DNA from: Thermoguttaceae bacterium
GTDB lineage: Bacteria > Planctomycetota > Planctomycetia > Pirellulales > Thermoguttaceae
DNA: 64,000 nucleotides
NCBI GenBank assembly: GCA_017441605.1
Contig: JAFRXD010000086.1
Coordinates: 1-64,000, forward strand
Direction: 5' to 3'
The translations under genes were made by a program, and so were the position numbers. The notes beneath the pieces were generated by a model. That model did no database searches. It was not told the DNA's origin and was given only the letters and a program-made list of their open reading frames with translations. Numbering within the stretch: position 1 is the first letter of the stretch; each line of letters starts with the position of its first letter. This document shows, in pieces, positions 54,701 to 61,004 of the stretch.

Positions 54701-57700
54701 GAGTTCGTCGTTGGGAAGAGGCGCGTCGCCCTCGTCGAACAAGGGCGCGGAATCGATCGGGGTTCCGCCAAGGGCCTTAACGCGAACGTAGTAGAGGGTC
54801 GAGGGCGCGAGCCCGGCGAGGGTCTTGGCGCCGGGGGAGTCGAAAACGCGCTCCGAGGCGCCGGTAAAGTCGGGGTTCGTCCCGTACTGCGCGACGTATT
54901 GGCTCGCGCCGGGCACTTCGGCGATATCGACGACGACGCTGGAGTCGGAGGGCGCGGCGTCAAAGACGGGGCGGTCCAACTCGCCTTCTCGCAAGGGCGC
55001 GGGAGGCGCGATCGTCAGCGCGCAATCGCCGGGTTTGGCGGTCGAGCGAACGTTCGCGATTCTGACGTAGTACTCGCCGGCGGGCAGGTTCTCCAGGCTA
55101 ATTTCCTCGACGCCGGTCGGTCCCTTCGAGGTCGCGACACGAGCCCCGCTCGCGTCGTAAAGCTCGAGCGCGACGTCGATTCCGTCGGTCGCTTTGGCGT
55201 ATTCGACGCGAACGAAGTTCCCGGCGCCGCCGTTGGCGACGGTCGAGAATTTGAACAAATCGACGTCGGACGCCGAGTGCAAATTGATTTGGAGAGTCGT
55301 CGCGTCGCAGATAGCGCCCAAATCGGTCGCGAAAGGCGTCGAGTCGTTCGGCTCGTAGGCGTCGGGCAGGACGTCGGTCGTCGACTCCCAAGCGGCGGAT
55401 TCGCCGTAAGTTCCGACGTAGTCCCTGGTCCAAACGGAGGAGACGCGACCGAGCGCCTCGGCGCGAACGCGAACGTAGAGGGTAACGTCGGAGGGGATTT
55501 GCTCAATCGCGCAAGAGCCGGCGGAGTCGCGCGTTATCGAGGAGCTCGCGGCGAAGGTCGGATCGGTTCCGTACTCGATCGCGTATCGCGAGGCGTCCTC
55601 CGAGGCGCCAATTTCGAGCAGAACGCTAGCGCCGTCGCGGGCGACCGAAAGGGACGGCGGAGCGAGACGCCCCTCGGAAGAGGTTTCGTAAGCGCCAAGA
55701 TCGACGACGTTTTGAACGCGCGCGTTGCCGTCGAGATCGACGAGGACGCCGCTCGGGAGGAGCTCGTCGTCGCCGCGATCGACGAGCTGACCGTCGAGCG
55801 CGGGTCGGTAGTCGCCTCCCTCGAAATCGGCGAAGATGGGGTCGTTCGGCGCGTAGGGATAATTCTCGACGCCCGACTCGCTCGCGTTCGACCATTCGGC
55901 GAAGGAGGAGAGGGAGTTGCGACCGTTAACGACGGTTTCGGACGTCCTGGCAAGGTCGTCCCCTTCGTCGCCGTTGAGGGCGACGACGCAGTTGTCGAGG
56001 GCGAAAAGGTCGCGCGTTCCGCGTCCGTAGAAGCGCGCGCCGTCGCCGTCGTCGAACGCGTTGGAAGAGAGCGCGGTAGCCTCGGCGGAGTTGGCGACGA
56101 TCGAGGCGTTGACGAGTGTCAGCCCGAAATCGCCGCAGACGCCGCCACCTTGGGCAAAGGCGGAGTCTTGGTTCCGAATCGTTCCGTAAGAGGTCGCTTC
56201 GACTAAGTTTCCGGAGATTTCGACGTTGGTCGCGACGACCGAGGCGAGGGCGGCGTTGGAATAGAGCCCGCCCCCTCTGGCGTTGGCTTCCCGTCCGGAG
56301 ATCGCCTCGACGTCGTTGCCAAAGAGGGCGCAGTTCGTTATGGAGACGTTGGCGGCGGAGTTTCGCGAGGCGTCGACGCAAACGCCGCCCCCTTGGGCGG
56401 TAACGGAGACGCTCGGATTGACGGCTTTGGCGGAGTTGGCGAAGATTCTGGACTCAAGGATCGTGGAAGGACCGCCGAGATAGAGCCCGCCGCCCTCGGC
56501 GCGCGCGGAGGTTTCGGCGACGTTGTCGCGAATTTCGACGTTACTCGCGGTCAGTTTTCCGATCGAGTAAACGCCGCCGCCGGATCCGGAGTAATTGCCG
56601 ACGACCAAGGAGTTTCCGTCGATCGTAAGCTCGCCCTCGGAGCAAAGGCCGCCGCCGAAGGAATTGGATTTGTTCGTTTGAACGACGGACTCGTTCGAGA
56701 CGAGAACGACGCCTTGGGAGTAAACGCCCCCGCCTTGGTGTTTCGCGTAGTTATTGGAGACGTCGGACGAGTTTACGACGAGCGAGCCGTTTTCGGCGAC
56801 GAACGCGCCGCCGCCGAAGGAGCGCGAGAAGCTGGCGGCAAAGTCGTTCGGCATATAGAATTCCGACGTATTTAGCCTTATGGAACTATCGACGACGACC
56901 GCGGTTCCGGAGCTCGCGACGTAGATTCCGGCGCCGAAGGAATATGCAAGGTTTTGGGTCTTCGCCTCGGTCTTGTTCTTGGCGACGACGCTGGAAATCA
57001 ACGCGAGATCGGCGCCGACGTAAATCCCGCCGCCAAAGACGTAGGCGGTCGAGACGCTTTCGGCGGTCGAGGCGGCGTTGTCGCGAACGACGGTCTCCGC
57101 GAGGGTCAGATCGCCTAGGGCGCAAATCCCCGCGCCGCGAACGGTCGTCGAGTTTTGTTCGCTCCACGCGGCGTTTTCTGCGACGACGCAACGCGTTAGT
57201 TCGGCGGCGTAATTCTCGGCGACGAGGACGCCGCCCCCCTGCTCCGCTTTTCCGCCGGTAATACTAAGCGCCACAAGGGTCGCGTCGGCGTCGATATTGA
57301 AGACGCGAGACTTGGAGTCGGCGTTGATCGCAATCCCGGGGACGGAGTCGGCGTCGTTCCAAACGGCGGAGGCGTCGATCGTTATCGCCTTGTCGACGAT
57401 CAGCTCGCCGTTGACGAGAAGGATCGTTTGCCCGGCGAGCTCGGGGGCGAACCGGACGACGTCGCCGTCTTTCGCCTTGGCGAGGGCGCGGCGCAGGGAG
57501 CCGGTCGTCGCGTAGGAGTCCTCGACGTTGGTAACGAGCAACGGGTCGAGGGTGGCGACGCTCGCGATGGTCCAGTCGGAGTCGATATAGTTCGCCGCGG
57601 TCGCTTTGACGCGGACGTAGAATTGGGTCGCCTCGGGGAGATCGCTCAAAACGACGGTTCCCGCGCTCGAAGTCGTTCTCGTCGAAGCGTTGGCAAACTC

Positions 57701-60700
57701 CGGATTCGTCGCGTATTCAAGGACGTAGCTTTCGGCGCTCGGGACTACGGAAACGGTGACGGAGATCTCGGTCTCGGTCGCGACGACGGCAACGGTCGGG
57801 GCGTCGAGTTTGACGGCGAGGGTGGTCGCGGTCGCTTCGGTCCATTCGGAATCGTCGAACCCGTCGGCGGTCGCTTTGACGCGGAAGTAGTACTCGGTAT
57901 TGGGGTTCAAGCTCGCGATTTGGACTTCGCCCGAAGCGGAGAAGGTTGCGGTCGAGGAGTTCTCGTAGGTCTCGGACGTCGAGTATTCGACGACGTAACT
58001 CGTCGCGTCGGCGACGGCGCCGATCGAGAGGATCGCGGAATTATCGGTGGCGGCTAGGACGGTAAGGGTCGGGGCGTCGAGCGCGGCAAGGTCGGTCGTC
58101 GTGGACGTCTCGAGCCAGTCGGAATCGGCGAGCCCTTCGGCGGTCGCTTTGACGCGCAGGTAATAGGTCGTTCCCGGAATTAGATCGGTTATCGATTTCG
58201 TCCCGGCCGAGGCGTAGACATTCGTTTGGCAATCGGCGAAAGTCGAGTCGGTAGCGTATTCCACGACGTAATTTTGGGCGGAATCGACGCCGACGATCTC
58301 GAAGCTCAGCGCGTTCGCGGTCGAGGTAAGATCGGAAACGGTCGGAACGGGAAGCGCGGTTTTTACGGAAGTCGTCTCGGACCAATCGGAATCGACGTTA
58401 ATATCGCTAGTCGCCTTGACGCGGAAATAGTATTGAGTCAGGGGATCGAGATCGGAAATGTTCGCGGTTCTTCCTCTGACGGTCGTTCTCGAGAACGTCG
58501 CAAAGTCGGGATCGGTTCCGTATTCAATGATATTGTAGTAGCCGTAATTATTTATCGTTAAGACGACGGAGGAACTAGTCGGCGTCGCGGTAACGACGGG
58601 CGCGGAGAGAGCGCCCTCGGGATTGAGACAGGTCGTTCCGACGAGTTCTCCGTCTTTCATATAACGGAACGAGCCCCTTGGACAAGTATCGCCGTCATCA
58701 TAATTCTCGACAAAGTGGGCGTCGATAGTAAAACGGAAAAAACCGCCACTTTTTTCAACCGGGTCCACCCCCTCCCAGCAATCCCAAACAATTAAATCAT
58801 CGTACTCCTCCGATTCCGCGACATTTACGTAAAGATCCGGATACTCCCACCTAAGGTACTCTTCGTTATATTCGCAAGTAGGGTAAAGGTAGAGGTCCGA
58901 AATCGATTTGAGGACGGGACCGTCGATATATATCGTCCGAGAATATTCGGATCCGCACCATTTCAGGGACGAAATATTATTGGAATAGCAACTTAGATTC
59001 CTTAAGTAACCCAGCGCGGAAAGATCCAACTCGGTCAAAGAATTATTCGAACAGTCAAGGCTTTGTAAATAGCTTCCTTTCGAGACGTCGAGCGACGTAA
59101 GATTCATACCGGAGCAATCAAGAGACACAAGAACTCCCGCCTGATAATCCACTCCGTTGTAAATAACGTCTCGTTCGGTCCATTCGACTCGCGGACTCGA
59201 CGGTTCAATTCCCAAGGATTGAAGTAGAGCCAGATCGGCGGCGCGATAGCGAGTCGTGGCGGCTGTCAGGGTCGTCCAATCGGAGGCGTCTCCCCCCTCG
59301 CGGATCGCTTGGACACGCCAATAATAGGCGGTATCTCGGGTTAAAGAGTAAATTTCGACAACGCCGGCTTCGGCAAAACTCTTTTGACGGACGCCGGTCG
59401 CAAAATTCGGATCTTTCGAGTATTCGAGAACGTAACCGTCCGCGCCGTCAACTTCGCCAATTTCGAGCGAAATCGCGTCAAAATCGGCGGAAACAAGGGT
59501 CAACGCGGGAGTTTCTAGCGCTATCAAAGTCTCGGCGGTCAGATCGGTCCAGTCGGACCCGGTTTCTCCGTCGGTCGCTTTGACGCGCAGGTAGTAGGTC
59601 GTTTCGGGATCCAATCCCCCGAGGACGAGCTCGCCCGAGGCGAGGACATTGAGCGTTTCGCAATTCTCGTAGTTCTCGTCGGTTCCGTATTCTAGGACGT
59701 AGGAGGTAGCGCCGTCGACTTCGCCGATTGCGACGGTTAGGGAGTTCGCGGTCGCGGAGGTTAGAGCGAGGGTCGGAGAGGGCAAAGAGGCCTCGTACGT
59801 CTGAGAAATCGTCGTGCTCCCCACTTGAGCGCCGTCTCGATAATAAACGACCGATATAGGAAAGGCGGCGTCGGGCGCGACGGTAAATCCCCAACGTCTA
59901 TAATCCGTTTTATAGGTCGCTTGGATCGCTAAGCCGTTCCCGTCGACAACTTCAAGCGAATCCCACTCGTTCAAAATTGGAATTTCAACGTTTACGTCGA
60001 CTCCTCCCCGCAACGAAATCGTTTCGATAGAAGAAACGAAATACAGGTCGTTCAATTCGGCATTGCCGGAAAGATCCAACTCCTCTACCGAACTTAAATA
60101 GCAGAAAAGAGTCTTCAAATTAGGAGAATAAGACGCGTCGAATTCGGACAAACTGCCGCCGAAAACTCGGAGATCCTCTAGAAGAGCGCAATTGGAAAAA
60201 TCGAGACTCGCAATACTCTCTCCGCAATACAACGTTTGTAAATACGGACAATTAGAAACGTCAAGATCGGTTAGGGGATTACCTTGGCAATAAAGTAAAC
60301 TCAAATTCTCGCAGTTGGAAACGTCCAGTTCGTCGAGAAGATTGTTATGACAATACAGCCAAGTCAGTCTTCCACACCCGGAGACATTAAGTTCCTCGAG
60401 ACTATTGTAGCAACAATCCAACCACTCTAAATTCGGGCAATTTGAAAGCTCAATGGAAGTCAACTGGTTAGAACTACAAGTCAACGTTCGCAAATCAACG
60501 CAGCCGGAAACGTTCAGCGTTGTAAGACCTAAACGCGAGCAACTCAAACTAACAAGTCGTCCCTCGTCGTTCCATTCGACGCCGTCGCTCTCGGCGGTCA
60601 AGCCGAGAGCCTCGACGACCGCCAAGTCGCCCTCGTCGTAGTCGCCGACGGCGGAGCTCAACTTGTCCAGCCCCAAGACGTTCGGCTCGGGAGCGTTTTC

Positions 60701-60877
60701 GGAGACGACGCCCCAGTTTCCGGACGTCGCGAGGAGCCCTTCGGGGGTCGCGCTCAAGAGCTGTCGCTCTTCCAGCGACTCCAAACGCAAAGTTCGCGTT
60801 TTAGGCGATTTCGCTTTCAAGGAAACAATTTTGCGGCTTCGTTGGAAAAGGTCTTTGGTAAAGTTCTTGCGAGTCAT
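51773..60877 (-). CDS. Giant surface protein with LRR, beta-helix and four PPC domains (3034 aa)
   Basis: Start at ATG 60875-60877 (MTRKNFTKDLF) by alignment with paralogues; a TTG five codons upstream is possible. LESLEERQLLSATPEGL (motif at residues 32-43) is identical to that of the 5564-residue protein. Then come: LRR block (~93-290), two FN3, a second short LRR block (~546-746), four FN3, a beta-helix region (~1113-1730), and alternating FN3 and PPC domains (PPC at ~1836, 2076, 2295 and 2511, each with EPNDS and HSxxDxDxFKF-type text and a LPAGxYxxR strand). Four final FN3 modules precede ELEEFWDLLAEAAVRP. It lacks a hydrophobic signal peptide. The repeated PPC domains resemble those on secreted peptidases, but no protease domain is present. 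Probably a surface or matrix protein. Confidence 0.9.
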   Translation of the reverse strand: MTRKNFTKDLFQRSRKIVSLKAKSPKTRTLRLESLEERQLLSATPEGLLATSGNWGVVSENAPEPNVLGLDKLSSAVGDYDEGDLAVVEALGLTAESDGVEWNDEGRLVSLSCSRLGLTTLNVSGCVDLRTLTCSSNQLTSIELSNCPNLEWLDCCYNSLEELNVSGCGRLTWLYCHNNLLDELDVSNCENLSLLYCQGNPLTDLDVSNCPYLQTLYCGESIASLDFSNCALLEDLRVFGGSLSEFDASYSPNLKTLFCYLSSVEELDLSGNAELNDLYFVSSIETISLRGGVDVNVEIPILNEWDSLEVVDGNGLAIQATYKTDYRRWGFTVAPDAAFPISVVYYRDGAQVGSTTISQTYEASLPSPTLALTSATANSLTVAIGEVDGATSYVLEYGTDENYENCETLNVLASGELVLGGLDPETTYYLRVKATDGETGSDWTDLTAETLIALETPALTLVSADFDAISLEIGEVDGADGYVLEYSKDPNFATGVRQKSFAEAGVVEIYSLTRDTAYYWRVQAIREGGDASDWTTLTAATTRYRAADLALLQSLGIEPSSPRVEWTERDVIYNGVDYQAGVLVSLDCSGMNLTSLDVSKGSYLQSLDCSNNSLTELDLSALGYLRNLSCYSNNISSLKWCGSEYSRTIYIDGPVLKSISDLYLYPTCEYNEEYLRWEYPDLYVNVAESEEYDDLIVWDCWEGVDPVEKSGGFFRFTIDAHFVENYDDGDTCPRGSFRYMKDGELVGTTCLNPEGALSAPVVTATPTSSSVVLTINNYGYYNIIEYGTDPDFATFSRTTVRGRTANISDLDPLTQYYFRVKATSDINVDSDWSETTSVKTALPVPTVSDLTSTANALSFEIVGVDSAQNYVVEYATDSTFADCQTNVYASAGTKSITDLIPGTTYYLRVKATAEGLADSDWLETSTTTDLAALDAPTLTVLAATDNSAILSIGAVADATSYVVEYSTSETYENSSTATFSASGEVQIASLNPNTEYYFRVKATADGFDDSEWTEATATTLAVKLDAPTVAVVATETEISVTVSVVPSAESYVLEYATNPEFANASTRTTSSAGTVVLSDLPEATQFYVRVKATAANYIDSDWTIASVATLDPLLVTNVEDSYATTGSLRRALAKAKDGDVVRFAPELAGQTILLVNGELIVDKAITIDASAVWNDADSVPGIAINADSKSRVFNIDADATLVALSITGGKAEQGGGVLVAENYAAELTRCVVAENAAWSEQNSTTVRGAGICALGDLTLAETVVRDNAASTAESVSTAYVFGGGIYVGADLALISSVVAKNKTEAKTQNLAYSFGAGIYVASSGTAVVVDSSIRLNTSEFYMPNDFAASFSRSFGGGAFVAENGSLVVNSSDVSNNYAKHQGGGVYSQGVVLVSNESVVQTNKSNSFGGGLCSEGELTIDGNSLVVGNYSGSGGGVYSIGKLTASNVEIRDNVAETSARAEGGGLYLGGPSTILESRIFANSAKAVNPSVSVTAQGGGVCVDASRNSAANVSITNCALFGNDVEAISGREANARGGGLYSNAALASVVATNVEISGNLVEATSYGTIRNQDSAFAQGGGVCGDFGLTLVNASIVANSAEATALSSNAFDDGDGARFYGRGTRDLFALDNCVVALNGDEGDDLARTSETVVNGRNSLSSFAEWSNASESGVENYPYAPNDPIFADFEGGDYRPALDGQLVDRGDDELLPSGVLVDLDGNARVQNVVDLGAYETSSEGRLAPPSLSVARDGASVLLEIGASEDASRYAIEYGTDPTFAASSSITRDSAGSCAIEQIPSDVTLYVRVRAEALGRVSSVWTRDYVGTYGESAAWESTTDVLPDAYEPNDSTPFATDLGAICDATTLQINLHSASDVDLFKFSTVANGGAGNFVRVEYAKATDGIDVALELYDASGARVATSKGPTGVEEISLENLPAGEYYVRIANVRSTAKPGDCALTIAPPAPLREGELDRPVFDAAPSDSSVVVDIAEVPGASQYVAQYGTNPDFTGASERVFDSPGAKTLAGLAPSTLYYVRVKALGGTPIDSAPLFDEGDAPLPNDELAAESEWTAISVKTDAPRDACEPNDALDEAFDLGTVFGESTRALNLHSDSDVDWFKFSLAATCGSDREIRLTFSETIGADLDMELFDSQGERVALANGTSDVETISLAKFRPGDYWLRVYNASPRPGVVDYELAILAPEENALDAPIATILEINRNSFDVDLTEVDGAETYVLEFGTDPGYENASTKTYATSGVKTLDNLPEGVRIYCRVKAVADARESAWFEFDETTTIPRDYCEPNDSIDASRSLGTLSESAEFTGFTFHSETDEDWYSFAIVANGGEENVVRALYDYDADRFALGLLLYDSEGRLVAGSERSGDVDELSLANLLAGAYRLRVYNRSASPATGRYSFRFAPPASLPEGTLDRPILAATVSDKSIVLVATDVPNATQFVVEYGTDPTFENSLTLVGNGVFAIDGLTPETSYWLRVKAIADGLVDSVWSELVLSTSGERDLFEPNDSIEAATNLGTLSGESRCDLTLHDGTDVDWFKFVLSDPDGEGRLVKLTYPQSATVDVDLELYDANGALVAASRETTGVETISIEALPAGTYFVRAFNYLASGDSTPYSLEFSAPVPVVKILAAPEIAGSTTKTAIVVKIYPVEWAERYVLEYGTDPTFATCKTKTYTSVAQPKTFSGLETGTPYYVRVRAVAEGLDDSPSSTLTLIPGGLTLTAPNLSASATKTAVVVNIKPVDDADQYVLEYGLNPDFSDAVAKTYKTSGPKTFTKAPFGTPYYFRVKAIGEGVNDSKWSEISFAAGQLASTTLKSTGVNYDRVEFSVTSVPNAVGCAIEYSKSPDFSDSTLVSFSTFGAKTIAGLDENSTYYFRAKALGDGTNRCDSAWTSTLVKSTVSYQGELAAPSVSFTMVKTSIVVKFAAVPSATKYVLDFGLDPNFTTYSTKVYATAGSKTITGLQSGATYYFRLRSTAPGYDDSVPVRFTAATTPPASSAVLDAESPFDDACLDEFEELEEFWDLLAEAAVRP
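52990..55370 (-). repeat. Four PPC domains alternating with FN3
   Basis: PPC-like units at about 54.99-55.37, 54.29-54.65, 53.64-53.99 and 52.99-53.35 kb, separated by single FN3 modules. All have an EPND start, a D(V/E)DW(F/Y)-like core and a YxxRxxN-like end. Confidence 0.82.
60010..60600 (-). repeat. Leucine-rich repeat block
   Basis: About eight to nine 20-21-residue units, such as LTSIELSNCPNLEWLDC, LDELDVSNCENLSLLYC and LTDLDVSNCPYLQTLYC. They are more diverged from one another than the units at 30370-31330. A cap segment VEALGLTAESDGVEWNDEG precedes them. Confidence 0.85.
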
Positions 60878-60937
60878 TGTTTTGGCTTTCAAAACGCGGC
60901 GTTTGGAGTCGGAAGTATTTTGGTGGCGGAGCGATGG

Positions 60938-60973
60938 CGGGAGCGGGTTCGCTATTGGAAACGCGCGCTCCCG
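60938..60973 (-). other. Hairpin between two giant genes
   Basis: An 8-bp perfect stem (CGGGAGCG/CGCTCCCG) with a 20-base loop lies in the 127-bp gap after the right-edge gene. No T-run follows on the minus strand, so termination is uncertain. Confidence 0.4.
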
Positions 60974-61004
60974 GACGGATTAGAGACGACGGTTTTGGCG
61001 AAAG